A stretch of DNA of 64,000 bases from Paraperibacillus esterisolvens (GTDB lineage Bacteria; Bacillota; Bacilli; Bacillales; DSM-1321). This document shows positions 9,477-17,948 of the stretch, piece by piece; the first letter of the stretch is position 1; each line of letters starts with the position of its first letter. A model generated the notes under the pieces. That model was not told the DNA's origin and ran no database searches. It worked only from the letters and a program-made list of their open reading frames with translations. The translations under genes were made by a program, and so were the position numbers. The stretch covers positions 868,001-932,000 of the forward strand of contig NZ_CP143545.1 of assembly GCF_046237625.1 (NCBI RefSeq), in the 5' to 3' direction.

Positions 9477-10040
9477 ATGACCGAATGGTACACCAAGCTG
9501 AGAGAATACTTCCCGGAGAGAGAGATGAAGTCTGAGGAACAGATGAAGCTGCTATTTTCCGATAAAGAAGCTTACAAGAGGGAAATGGGACCTGAATATG
9601 TACTCGTTTATCTGGAAAAGGACGATTTTATCTTTGTGGATTATGTTCTGATAAGCAGCACCAACCGTGGAAATGGAATCGGCAGCAAACTCATGAACCG
9701 TCTGAAAAAGAAAAAGAAGCCCATCGTTTTAGAGGTGGAGCCTATAACTGCAGCTGATCCGGACTCGAAAAAGAGGGTCCAGTTCTACGAAAAAAATGGC
9801 TTTAAAAAAGCTGGCTCGATCCTTTATCAGCGCCGGCATGTGATAACTGATGAATTAAATAATATGGATGTGTTTTTCTGGTCGCCTGAACGCAGGAGTG
9901 AGCAATGGATTTACTCCAAGATGCAGGAAGTGTACACAGAAGTGCATTCCTATAAGGCAGCCATGGTATACGACAATCCTATGCAGGAGGTTGGAGAAGT
10001 GCTGGCGCTTAAAGAAGACCGGCTGGGCGTCGCAAAGTGA
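9477..10040 (+). CDS. GNAT family N-acetyltransferase
   Basis: A 187-residue protein whose N-terminal 115 residues form a GNAT fold: motif A is the RGNGIGSKLMNRL stretch (acetyl-CoA pyrophosphate loop R/Q-x-x-G-x-G) and motif B includes RVQFYEKNGFKKAG. The C-terminal 70 residues are an extra region of unknown role. The ATG at 9477 follows GGAG by 12 bases; an in-frame ATG at 9465 abuts the Shine-Dalgarno and is less likely. It is divergent from the ATP-grasp gene and shares its 164-bp intergenic region, so co-regulation is plausible but not shown. A terminator follows. Confidence 0.85.
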   Translation: MTEWYTKLREYFPEREMKSEEQMKLLFSDKEAYKREMGPEYVLVYLEKDDFIFVDYVLISSTNRGNGIGSKLMNRLKKKKKPIVLEVEPITAADPDSKKRVQFYEKNGFKKAGSILYQRRHVITDELNNMDVFFWSPERRSEQWIYSKMQEVYTEVHSYKAAMVYDNPMQEVGEVLALKEDRLGVAK

Positions 10041-10093
10041 AGTTCCGTCAAATTCTGAAAGCGCTTTAATTTAATACTCCGGTTTCCGTGAGG

Positions 10094-10129
10094 CCGGACA
10101 GGCTGATTGACAGCCTGTCCGGTTTTTTT
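10094..10129 (+). terminator. Strong Rho-independent terminator after the GNAT gene
   Basis: A perfect 12-bp stem (CCGGACAGGCTG/CAGCCTGTCCGG) with a 5-nt loop and seven T. Confidence 0.95.
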
Positions 10130-10233
10130 ATGTCAGCAGAAGCCGCACCGCTTCAGCAGGTTTGAATTAAAAAACGCCGGGAATATATTCATTAATCAGC
10201 ATTGGCAAAAAGGGGAGGTGCAAGCGGACAGCA

Positions 10234-10770
10234 ATGAAAAGTTTATATGGTGCAGTTATCGCAGCCGTCCTGCTTACAGGATGCCAGGGTGCACAAGAGA
10301 CCGGGAATAAGGCAGAAGAAGCAGGCAATAAAGTGAAGGAAGAATCTAAAAAAGCAGTGGATGAACTTGATAAAAAAACACAGCCCGCTCAGGATAAAGT
10401 GAAAAAAGAAGTTGAAAATGCCAATTTGGGCGAGAAAAGCAAGAAGGCAGTCGATTCTGTCAAAACGACAATGAATGACACCAAAAAAAAGGCCGAGAAA
10501 AAAATATTGCAAAAGGGCGAAAAGGCAACGGTTGACCAGGACGCTTTCCTAGCGTTATCTGAGGCAGAATACGACAAGCTTTATCAGTTCATTAAAATCA
10601 ATGATTATGATGGAATTTCTGATCAAATCAACAAGAATAAGGTAGTTGAATTGAAAAAAGGCAGTGAGGTAACCGTGCTCAACAGAAAGGCAGTCAGAAT
10701 TGAGGCAGTGGATGAAAACAGCAAAAAGAAAGGATATATTCCCTCCACGCTGCTTACACCAAAGAAGTAA
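10234..10770 (+). CDS. Charged helical lipoprotein with SH3-like C-terminus
   Basis: A 178-residue predicted lipoprotein. A short signal peptide ends in the lipobox LLTGC (Cys17). Residues 20-100 are rich in Lys/Glu/Ala with an irregular heptad pattern, like an LEA-type or apolipoprotein-like helix that would extend from the membrane. Residues 105-178 look like a small beta domain (QDAFLALSEAEYDKLY; KGYIPSTLLTPKK) similar to bacterial SH3 folds; this is inference. The ribosome binding site GGGGAGG is somewhat distant (14 bases). It sits 27 bp before the GlsB-like gene and probably shares a transcript with it. Its function is not known. Confidence 0.7.
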   Translation: MKSLYGAVIAAVLLTGCQGAQETGNKAEEAGNKVKEESKKAVDELDKKTQPAQDKVKKEVENANLGEKSKKAVDSVKTTMNDTKKKAEKKILQKGEKATVDQDAFLALSEAEYDKLYQFIKINDYDGISDQINKNKVVELKKGSEVTVLNRKAVRIEAVDENSKKKGYIPSTLLTPKK

Positions 10771-10797
10771 CCACAACATGAATCAGGAGGAAACAGA

Positions 10798-11058
10798 ATG
10801 CAGGAATTTCTATTGACTCTCTGTATTGGCGGATTTATCGGCTGGATAGCCCAGCTGGCTATTGGAAGAGAAGTGCGGACAGGGATTGTTGGCAGCGTGT
10901 TTTCAGGAATCACAGGCACATGGGTGGGTTCCATGATCATTGGAAACTTTGGACCGCAGGCAGGCGGCATCGCACTCATTCCCGCCTTATTCGGAACCCT
11001 GGTATTTGTTTTCATCGCAAGCTTATTCCTGAAAGAAAGGGCAGGGCAGGAAGCCTAA
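10798..11058 (+). CDS. GlsB/YeaQ/YmgE family stress membrane protein
   Basis: An 86-residue protein with three hydrophobic segments and the Gly-rich pattern of the GlsB/YeaQ/YmgE family (often misnamed transglycosylase-associated): GGFIGWIAQLAIG near the N-terminus and a glycine-rich middle segment GNFGPQAGGIALIP. Family members are small stress-induced integral membrane proteins; no enzymatic activity is established. AGGAGG precedes the ATG, and the gene follows the lipoprotein gene in the same direction, ending at a terminator. Confidence 0.9.
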   Translation: MQEFLLTLCIGGFIGWIAQLAIGREVRTGIVGSVFSGITGTWVGSMIIGNFGPQAGGIALIPALFGTLVFVFIASLFLKERAGQEA

Positions 11059-11081
11059 ACCATTTTGCATAATTAAAGGGG

Positions 11082-11114
11082 AAAAGACAGCCGGAAGTTG
11101 ACGGGCTGTCTTTT
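11082..11114 (+). terminator. Terminator after the GlsB-like gene
   Basis: AAAAGACAGCC pairs with GGCTGTCTTTT and is followed by a T-rich sequence. It could also serve the converging gene from the other side. Confidence 0.8.
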
Positions 11115-11134
11115 CTTCATTTTTGTCTGCTGAC

Positions 11135-12034
11135 TCAGATCCTGGGGAATATTTCAGGGTCGGAAAATGGAGCAGTGACCTCGATCAATTCCTCCGTTAT
11201 AGGATGCGGGAATACCAGCTTAGAGGCATGCAGCGCCTGTCTTGGAATTTCCGGCCTTCCTCCATATAGGGTATCTCCTACGAGCGGGTGTCCGATATGG
11301 CTCAGATGAACCCGGATCTGGTGAGTCCTTCCGGTATCGAGGCGGCAGGATATTAATGTCTGCCCTTTTCCTTGCAGCTGCTTTATCACTTCATAGTGGG
11401 TGACAGCTGGTCTGCCGCCCGGTGATACCCTTCTCCGTGTCCCGTGATGGCGGTCCCTGCCGATACTTTCTTTTATTGTGCCGTTCCTATTGATCAACCC
11501 GTGCACAAGGGCAAGGTAGGTCCTTTTGATCCTTCTCTCCAAGAGGAGCCTGTCCAGAATTGCCGCTGACAGCCTGTCTTTCGCAAAAAGGATGGCTCCT
11601 GAGGTATCCTTATCTAGCCGGTGTATATGGAACGGAGTATAATTCTCCCCATTCATCAGCATATGATAGGCAGCCCCGTTCAGCAGGGTATCATTCTGGC
11701 CGGGACTAGAGGGATGAGTTTCCAAGCCGGGCGGTTTATTGATGACTAGAACCTGATGGTCCTCATATAAGATATCAAGCTCCATATATCTTGCTTGATC
11801 GCCATCCATCTCCGAGAAAGACAAAGGAATGTGAAGGATGTCCCCTTTTTGCAGGGGAAGGGACCAGGAGGCCTGCTTTCCATTAAGGAGTATCCCTTTG
11901 GTCATCCTCCATTCATGAACCAGCTTCCTGGGGGCCTGCCAGATTTTGCTGAATAGAGTCTCGATTGTGATATCTTTCCATTTCAAAGGAACCGTTATAA
12001 ACAGGGCAGAGCCCTTTTTTTCAGCGTATATCAT
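11135..12034 (-). CDS. yhcT: RluA-family RNA pseudouridine synthase (YhcT-like)
   Basis: A 299-residue pseudouridine synthase of the RluA family, which isomerises uridine in rRNA or tRNA. The catalytic Asp lies in the family motif HRLDKDTSGAILF. Other family motifs are VINKPPGLETHPS and the C-terminal RTHQIRVHLSHIGHPLVGDTLYG. The N-terminal 90 residues resemble the S4-like lead-in of this family. The start has AAGGAGG nine bases upstream. The divergent neighbour is a YhcU-like gene, the same pairing as yhcT-yhcU in B. subtilis, which supports the symbol. The target nucleotide is not predictable. Confidence 0.85.
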   Translation of the reverse strand: MIYAEKKGSALFITVPLKWKDITIETLFSKIWQAPRKLVHEWRMTKGILLNGKQASWSLPLQKGDILHIPLSFSEMDGDQARYMELDILYEDHQVLVINKPPGLETHPSSPGQNDTLLNGAAYHMLMNGENYTPFHIHRLDKDTSGAILFAKDRLSAAILDRLLLERRIKRTYLALVHGLINRNGTIKESIGRDRHHGTRRRVSPGGRPAVTHYEVIKQLQGKGQTLISCRLDTGRTHQIRVHLSHIGHPLVGDTLYGGRPEIPRQALHASKLVFPHPITEELIEVTAPFSDPEIFPRI

Positions 12035-12223
12035 GATTTCCAGCCTCCTTCAGCTATGGACTAAATAGCATATTATTCCAAAAACACAGTCTATTTTACT
12101 ACAAAATAAAAGCGTGGATTAAATTTCCACCCTACTTTTGAAGTGTTTTATGTTATCCTAAAAAAAAGAAAACTTAATTTACAGAAAAAACAGGATAATA
12201 ATGCTTAAGGGTGGTTTTTTTTC

Positions 12224-12634
12224 GTGAGAGTGGTTTATGCATCGACAATCGAGCAGGAACAGGAAATTTCAGGGCTCGTACATTATTTTTATGAGACGAT
12301 TTTTCCTCTTTATTTTACCACAGGAGAGATCAAGGAGCTTCGGGAAATGGGTGTGCTCCATACAGAGTCAGGAGGAAGTGACTACAGCTCCACATTAAAG
12401 GATGCTTTTCATGTGATGACAAGCCTGAATGTCATACTGACTGTCCTGGAAAAGAAGTGGGCATTGACCGCAGCTGCCGAGTCACGGCTGGAAGAGCTGT
12501 TTTACACTAACGCCCGCTTATTAAACAAATATGGAATCTATTTTCCATTAGATTTTAACCAGTTTGATTATTTACATACTCCTTCAAAGGACTTGAACTT
12601 ATTCATTTCACCCGCTAATCAAATTTTAATCTAA
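12224..12634 (+). CDS. yhcU: YhcU-like protein of unknown function (DUF5365)
   Basis: A 136-residue soluble protein resembling B. subtilis YhcU. It is acidic and mainly helical and has no catalytic motif I can recognise. It begins at GTG, and the preceding AAGGGTGG is 13 or so bases away, so the initiation signal is poor. It is divergent from the YhcT-like synthase, as in B. subtilis, and ends before two terminators. The biological role is unknown. Confidence 0.8.
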   Translation: MRVVYASTIEQEQEISGLVHYFYETIFPLYFTTGEIKELREMGVLHTESGGSDYSSTLKDAFHVMTSLNVILTVLEKKWALTAAAESRLEELFYTNARLLNKYGIYFPLDFNQFDYLHTPSKDLNLFISPANQILI

Positions 12635-12663
12635 TGTAAAAAGGAAATTATACGTTTCCAAAC

Positions 12664-12693
12664 AAAGTCCGGGAAATGCTTTTTCCGGGCTTT
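12664..12693 (+). terminator. Terminator-like hairpin after yhcU
   Basis: AAAGTCCGGGAAA pairs with TTTTCCGGGCTTT (one G-T pair); the T run is short. Confidence 0.6.
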
Positions 12694-12732
12694 GCTGTGC
12701 CCTTTTCCTGAACCTGCATGTTATACAGAAAT

Positions 12733-12774
12733 AAAAAGAGGCAGTCCCAATGTTAATGGGTCTGCCTCTTTTTT
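12733..12774. terminator. Bidirectional terminator between yhcU and the thioredoxin-like gene
   Basis: A 17-bp near-perfect stem (AAAAAGAGGCAGTCCCA/TGGGTCTGCCTCTTTTT) with A and T runs on both sides. It serves both converging transcripts. Confidence 0.9.
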
Positions 12775-13272
12775 TCATTTTAAGGTGTTCTTATCAAACC
12801 AGCTGCTGAAAATCTTCGTATCTTGTGCACCAACTATGCGTGCCGTTTCTTTGCCATCCTTGAATTGGACAAGAGTAGGAGTCGATTCAATGTTATAGGC
12901 ATCCCAGCCATCTTCAAACTCAAGCAGATTAAACTGTTCAACCTGAACTCCTTTATCCTCTGCCAGCGGCATCAGCCGGGGAGTGGCTTCCTTGCAATGA
13001 GGGCAGAGCGGGCTAAAGAAGTATACTGTAACATCTTCTTTTTTATCAAGCTTCTTTTTAAGTGTATCGGGCAGGATGATATTTTGATAATTTGGATCAT
13101 CCTGCTGCTCGGCAGTGGCCGCCGTCAGTTCTTTACCCCCATACGGCCCTTCTTTAGTATCCGATGTTTTTGGAGCAACTGCCGTTTTTTCTTTTTGCTG
13201 CATATTGTTAACCAGGGCCAAAGCCCCAAACAGGGCTATTATGATAATCAGAAAAAGGATTACTTTTTTCAT
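12775..13272 (-). CDS. Membrane-anchored thioredoxin-like protein (CPHC active site)
   Basis: A 165-residue thiol-disulfide oxidoreductase. An N-terminal hydrophobic segment (residues 4-22) anchors it outside the membrane; the thioredoxin fold covers about 75-165. The active site is Cys-Pro-His-Cys in FFSPLCPHCKEATP, and the cis-Pro loop is ESTPTLVQF. A CPHC motif is typical of oxidising DsbA-type or BdbA-like proteins. The gene lies 5 bp after the BdbC-type gene, so the pair probably works as an electron relay: the membrane protein reoxidises the thioredoxin-like partner. A second bdbC with bdbD is at 37.5-38.6 kb. Confidence 0.88.
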   Translation of the reverse strand: MKKVILFLIIIIALFGALALVNNMQQKEKTAVAPKTSDTKEGPYGGKELTAATAEQQDDPNYQNIILPDTLKKKLDKKEDVTVYFFSPLCPHCKEATPRLMPLAEDKGVQVEQFNLLEFEDGWDAYNIESTPTLVQFKDGKETARIVGAQDTKIFSSWFDKNTLK

Positions 13273-13277
13273 TTTCT

Positions 13278-13709
13278 TTAGAGTCCTCCTGACATTTTGT
13301 ATACTTTTAGGCTGGCTGCAAAAATAATGATAAAGGCAGTAAATGCAAGCAGCGGGATTGTGATAAAGCCGAGCCAGCTAATATAGTCAGACGTGCAGGG
13401 TACACGGCCGCAGGCGGGGGCAGAATCTGTAAAGAAGGCAACCTTCTGGATGAGATAATGATAAAGAGCTATCAGTCCGCCAATTCCTGAAAGAACGAGT
13501 GAATATAAACTGATTCTGTAATCCTTACGTGCCGCTGCCATACCAAGGATCACTGTAAGAGGGTACATAAGGATACGCTGGTACCAGCATAATTCACAGG
13601 GCTCGTACCCTTTGATTTCCGAGAAGTAGAGGCTCCCGAACATCGCGATGACAGCCGTGCCAAAGGCAAGGAACAACAGGTTTTCCCTGTATTTTTCTAA
13701 ATTGGTCAT
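13278..13709 (-). CDS. bdbC: DsbB-family disulfide oxidoreductase BdbC (copy 1)
   Basis: A 143-residue quinone-dependent thiol oxidase with four membrane segments. The first redox pair is in CELCWYQRILMYP and the second in ACGRVPC, both diagnostic of the DsbB/BdbC family. It moves electrons from an extracytoplasmic thiol oxidase to quinone. I place the start at MTNLEKY (13709), after GGGGATGAAT, rather than at upstream in-frame codons that have no ribosome binding site. It is in an operon with the CPHC protein. It is clearly related to the copy at 37.5 kb. Confidence 0.9.
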   Translation of the reverse strand: MTNLEKYRENLLFLAFGTAVIAMFGSLYFSEIKGYEPCELCWYQRILMYPLTVILGMAAARKDYRISLYSLVLSGIGGLIALYHYLIQKVAFFTDSAPACGRVPCTSDYISWLGFITIPLLAFTAFIIIFAASLKVYKMSGGL

Positions 13710-13939
13710 ATATTCATCCCCGAATGTTTTAATTAAAGGTATTATTGGTACGATTATATGTGTAAACCGTATAAATGTAAATAGGTGGCGAAGCACAGCC
13801 AAAGGCTTTAAGCTTGTACTCCAAGCCTGGGTTAAACGGCTGCATGAGTTTAGAACCAGCGGCATACGGGTAATATATTACTTTATTAAGCAAGGTTTTA
13901 ATGACGATAATTCTTCGGGACCAGAGGAGTGCAGGAAGT

Positions 13940-15481
13940 ATGAGTGAAGAACTAGATTTGCATAAATTCGAGAAAAAATTGATTATCCGCAATATTGAAG
14001 AAAAAGACATAGACGAACTTCTGGAAATGCAGCTTCTATGCTTTCCTGGTATGACACCTTGGAAGAGGGAGCACCTGGAGAGTCATATCTCTATTTTTCC
14101 GGAAGGCCAGTTCTGTGCAGAATATGACGGAAGGATCATCGGAAGCTGTTCCAGTTTGATCATAAACTTTGATGAATATGATGACCGCCACTCATGGGAC
14201 GATGTGACCGACAATGGATATATTACCAACCACAACCCTGACGGCTATAACTTATATGGAATAGAGGTCATGGTTCATCCCGAATTCAGGCGGATGAAGA
14301 TCGGACATAGACTGTATGAAGCGAGGAAAGAACTCGCCCGCCAGCTAAACCTTAAGAGTATCATCATTGGGGGAAGAATTCCCAACTACCATAAATTTGA
14401 GGACGAATATACCCCGAGGGAATATGTTCAGGAAGTAATCCTTCATAAGATATATGATCCCGTCCTATCCTTCCAGCTGCTGAATGAATTCACCCTGATG
14501 AGAATCAATCCAAATTACCTGCCGGATGATAAGCAATCAGGAAAATACGCAACGTTGATGGAATGGAATAATATTGACTATCTGCCGAAGACGAACACGT
14601 TTTTCAAGACATCCCAGCCTGTCCGGATCTGTGTTGTCCAATACATGATGCGCCAGATTAAGTCATTCGACGATTTCGCAAACCAGGTGGAATACTTTAC
14701 AGATGTAGCTTCCGACGCAGGTGCTGATTTCGCGGTATTCCCCGAAATCTTCACCACTCAGCTGATGTCTTTCCTTCATGAACGATCACCGAGCATGGCG
14801 GTAAGGAAGATCACTGAATATACGGAGCAGTACATTGAGTTATTCACCGATCTTGCCGTTCGATATAATGTGAACATAATCGGCGGATCACATTTCGTCA
14901 TGGAAGATGATGATGATATTTATAATATCAGTTATCTTTTTAGGAGAGATGGAACCATTGAGAAGCAGTATAAGATCCATATCACACCCAATGAACGGAA
15001 ATGGTGGGGAATCAGCCCCGGGGATGAAGTCGAAGTGTTTGATACAGACTGCGGCAAGATTGCGATCCAAATATGCTATGATATTGAATTCCCCGAGCTT
15101 GCCCGCATAGCCACCGACAAGGGTGCGAAGATCATATTCACGCCATTCTGTACAGAAGACAGGCAGGGTTACTTAAGGGTTAGATATTGTGCGCAGGCAC
15201 GGGCTGTAGAAAATCAGATATATACCGTGATTTCCGGCACAGTAGGGAATCTGCCTCAGACCGAGAATATGGATATCCAATATGCACAGTCAGGAATTTT
15301 TGCGCCGTCTGATTTTGAATTTGCCAGGGACGGAGTGGTAGGGGAAACCAACCCCAATATCGAGATGGTATTAATCGGGGATGTCGACCTTGAGATCCTG
15401 AGAAGGCAGCGCCAGTCCGGTACTGTCAATCAGCTCCGTGACCGCAGGCATGATGTATATAAAATTCAGTACAAAAAATAA
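13940..15481 (+). CDS. yhcX: YhcX-like bifunctional GNAT acetyltransferase / nitrilase-superfamily hydrolase
   Basis: A 513-residue fusion. Residues 15-190 form a GNAT domain (NLYGIEVMVHPEFRRMKIGHRLYEA contains motif A). Residues 225-500 form a carbon-nitrogen hydrolase domain with the Glu-Lys-Cys triad: Glu in FAVFPEIFTT, Lys in KQYKIHITPNE and Cys in IQICYDIEFPE. The nitrilase family hydrolyses or transfers amides; the physiological substrate is unknown. The length and the neighbourhood (after yhcT-yhcU, before pgcA) fit B. subtilis YhcX. The start is chosen at 13940 behind AGAGGAG rather than at the upstream ATG. Confidence 0.92.
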   Translation: MSEELDLHKFEKKLIIRNIEEKDIDELLEMQLLCFPGMTPWKREHLESHISIFPEGQFCAEYDGRIIGSCSSLIINFDEYDDRHSWDDVTDNGYITNHNPDGYNLYGIEVMVHPEFRRMKIGHRLYEARKELARQLNLKSIIIGGRIPNYHKFEDEYTPREYVQEVILHKIYDPVLSFQLLNEFTLMRINPNYLPDDKQSGKYATLMEWNNIDYLPKTNTFFKTSQPVRICVVQYMMRQIKSFDDFANQVEYFTDVASDAGADFAVFPEIFTTQLMSFLHERSPSMAVRKITEYTEQYIELFTDLAVRYNVNIIGGSHFVMEDDDDIYNISYLFRRDGTIEKQYKIHITPNERKWWGISPGDEVEVFDTDCGKIAIQICYDIEFPELARIATDKGAKIIFTPFCTEDRQGYLRVRYCAQARAVENQIYTVISGTVGNLPQTENMDIQYAQSGIFAPSDFEFARDGVVGETNPNIEMVLIGDVDLEILRRQRQSGTVNQLRDRRHDVYKIQYKK

Positions 15482-15499
15482 GGGGAAGCCGCGTTTAGC

Positions 15500-15528
15500 A
15501 AGAATGGGGCTGACCCCATTCTTTTTTT
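15500..15528 (+). terminator. Terminator after yhcX
   Basis: AAGAATGGGG-CTGA-CCCCATTCTT followed by T residues. Confidence 0.9.
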
Positions 15529-15624
15529 AATATAGAATAAAGTAAGGAAAAGGATTTCATTCCATCGATTAAGAATACATACAACAAGAAAAACAAGTAT
15601 TCATTTAAATAGGGAGATGATGAG

Positions 15625-17361
15625 ATGGACTTCAAACAGACAGCAGCCCGATGGCAGGATTTTTCTGGGCTTGATGAAGAAATCAGGCAGGAACTGATCA
15701 AGTTGAACGATGACGAAAAAAGCCTGGAGGATGCCTTCTATAAGGAGCTTGAATTTGGCACCGGCGGCATGAGGGGAGAAATCGGAGCCGGCACGAACCG
15801 CATGAACCTTTATACCGTACGCAAGGCGACTGCGGGCCTCGCGGGCTATATTTCTTCATTTGGGGAAGAAGCCAAAAAACGGGGTACGGTGATCGCTTAT
15901 GATTCAAGGCATAAATCACCGGAATTCGCCATGGAGGCCGCGAAGACACTTGCAACGAATGGAATCAAGGTCTACCTGTTCGACAGCTTACGGCCGACTC
16001 CGGAGCTTTCCTTCGCAGTAAGGGAGCTTGGGGCTTATGCAGGCATCGTGATCACAGCAAGCCACAATCCTCCAGAATACAATGGCTATAAAGTATATGG
16101 GCCGGACGGTGCTCAGCTGCCGCCAGGGCCAGCTGACCGTGTCATTGACTATGTAAATGCGATCGAAGACGAGCTGCTAATCAAAGTGAAGGAAGAAAAA
16201 GAGCTCCTGGAATCCGGCCTGATCGAAATGATCGGCGGGGAAATGGACAGGAAGTATAATGAACAGCTTCTTACCATTTCCGAAAATCCAGATCTGGCCG
16301 GCGAAGCAGATTTAAATATCGTCTTTACCGCCCTGCACGGAACATCCAATCTCCCGGTCCGCAGGGGGCTTGAGTCACTTGGCTATAAGAACGTATACAT
16401 TGTGGAAGAACAGGCAGAACCGGATCCTGGCTTTTCTACGGTCGCTTCCCCAAACCCCGAGGAGCATGCAGCATTTGAGCTGGCCATTGCCAGGGGCAAA
16501 GAAGTCAACGCGGATATCCTGATTGCCGCGGATCCGGATGCAGACAGATTGGGTGTGGCTGTGAAAAATGAAGAAGGAGAATATGTGGTCCTGACAGGGA
16601 ATCAGACAGGTGCCATCCTGCTTGAGTATCTTTTGTCACAAAAGCAGCAAAAAGGGACCCTTCCTAAAAACGGCATTGTATTAAAGACCATCGTTACTTC
16701 AGAAATCGGCCGCACAATTGCAGAGTCATATGGACTGCAGGCTGACGATGTATTAACAGGATTCAAATTCATTGCAGAGAAGATCGGGGAATATGAAGAA
16801 ACGAAAGAGCATACCTTCCTCTTTGGTTATGAAGAAAGCTATGGATATCTAATCGGGGATTTTGCCAGGGATAAAGATGCTGTCCAGGCGGCACTGCTTG
16901 CGGTAGAAGTGTGTGCTCATTACAAGAAGCTGGGCATGACCATGTATGAGGGGCTGAATGCCATCTTCGAAAAATACGGAACATACCTGGAGTCCTTGAA
17001 ATCCTTGACTCTTAAAGGAAAAGACGGAGCAGAACAGATACAGGGCATCCTCTCAAGCTTCCGTCAGGATCCTCCTGCAGAGCTGTCTGGCCTGCGTGTT
17101 GTCCGGATGGAGGACTATCAGACAAGCCTCAGCCATCTGTTGTCTGAGGGCAGTGAGGAGGAAATCCATCTTCCAAAATCGAATGTGCTGAAGTACTTCC
17201 TCGAGGACGGTTCATGGGTCTGCTTACGGCCTTCAGGGACAGAGCCTAAGATCAAGTTCTATTTTGGGGTCAATGATGAATCCCGCACTTCCGCAGAGGA
17301 AAAGCTGCAAAAAGTTCAGGATGCTTTCATGAACCTGCCTTATATCAATAGTGTCCTTTAA
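15625..17361 (+). CDS. pgcA: Alpha-phosphoglucomutase PgcA
   Basis: A 578-residue alpha-D-phosphohexomutase that interconverts glucose-6-phosphate and glucose-1-phosphate, feeding UDP-glucose for wall teichoic acid and lipoteichoic acid anchor synthesis. The phosphoserine is Ser146 in TASHNPPEYNGYK. The Mg-binding loop is DPDADRLG, the sugar-binding loop is GYEESYGYL, and the C-terminal phosphate-binding loop is RPSGTEPKIKFY. Length agrees with B. subtilis PgcA (YhxB). GGGAGATG precedes the start. It is transcribed alone and ends at a strong terminator. Confidence 0.95.
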   Translation: MDFKQTAARWQDFSGLDEEIRQELIKLNDDEKSLEDAFYKELEFGTGGMRGEIGAGTNRMNLYTVRKATAGLAGYISSFGEEAKKRGTVIAYDSRHKSPEFAMEAAKTLATNGIKVYLFDSLRPTPELSFAVRELGAYAGIVITASHNPPEYNGYKVYGPDGAQLPPGPADRVIDYVNAIEDELLIKVKEEKELLESGLIEMIGGEMDRKYNEQLLTISENPDLAGEADLNIVFTALHGTSNLPVRRGLESLGYKNVYIVEEQAEPDPGFSTVASPNPEEHAAFELAIARGKEVNADILIAADPDADRLGVAVKNEEGEYVVLTGNQTGAILLEYLLSQKQQKGTLPKNGIVLKTIVTSEIGRTIAESYGLQADDVLTGFKFIAEKIGEYEETKEHTFLFGYEESYGYLIGDFARDKDAVQAALLAVEVCAHYKKLGMTMYEGLNAIFEKYGTYLESLKSLTLKGKDGAEQIQGILSSFRQDPPAELSGLRVVRMEDYQTSLSHLLSEGSEEEIHLPKSNVLKYFLEDGSWVCLRPSGTEPKIKFYFGVNDESRTSAEEKLQKVQDAFMNLPYINSVL

Positions 17362-17373
17362 TATGTATAGAAA

Positions 17374-17405
17374 ACTCAGCTGGGGTCATCCCAGCTGAGT
17401 TTTTT
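17374..17405 (+). terminator. Terminator after pgcA
   Basis: ACTCAGCTGGG-GTCAT-CCCAGCTGAGT followed by T5. Confidence 0.92.
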
Positions 17406-17460
17406 AAAGATTAGCTGCCCTTGCCATTTGAGATAAGGGGCTGCTGAACCTGGGGAAAAG

Positions 17461-17712
17461 CTATCCGTTTTGTACACCGTAAAGAGCAAAGCGGCCATTC
17501 AGCATGGAAGTAGCGTGGTCTATATATCGCAGAAGACCGTACAGATGCTTCTCGATTACCGCATAGTCTTGTTCAAAATGGTAAGAATGGAGGAACATCT
17601 CAATCTTTTTCGAAAGAAATTGATCCTTGGTCCTGACCATCAATATCAAAAGATTATCCCATTCGGAACGATGGGTATAATACAAAGCCCGGTCATAATC
17701 AACTTTAGCCAT
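17461..17712 (-). CDS. yhdB: YhdB-like small protein
   Basis: An 83-residue soluble protein with a high content of aromatic and His residues (DYDRALYYTHRSEW). It is close in size to B. subtilis YhdB and occupies the same position beside spoVR. The start is MAKVDYDR, seven bases after a clear GAGGAAAGG stretch; longer in-frame extensions lack initiation signals. No catalytic motif is visible and the function is unknown. Confidence 0.8.
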   Translation of the reverse strand: MAKVDYDRALYYTHRSEWDNLLILMVRTKDQFLSKKIEMFLHSYHFEQDYAVIEKHLYGLLRYIDHATSMLNGRFALYGVQNG

Positions 17713-17891
17713 TTCCTTTCCTCCTCTTGGGGAGTTACTAATAGTGTATACATTTACCCTTTTCTCTTCCGCAGAAAAACTTGGCTTCCCATACCGTACG
17801 GCCATGCATGATATTACCGGGTGTAACGGACGAAGGTAATGGATATATTACTATGGAAATCCTTTCATAAGATGGTTTTTAGCAGAGCAGC

Positions 17892-17920
17892 GTCATTTTC
17901 TCTTCCTTTTTACATACATT
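17892..17920 (+). promoter_or_regulatory. Putative SigE-dependent promoter of spoVR
   Basis: GTCATTTT, 13 bases, then CATACATT. The -10 element matches the SigE consensus CATACANT; the -35 is weaker. SigE control of spoVR is known in B. subtilis; here it is inferred. Confidence 0.65.
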
Positions 17921-17948
17921 GTGGTAAGAAGATAAGGGGGAGAAACTG

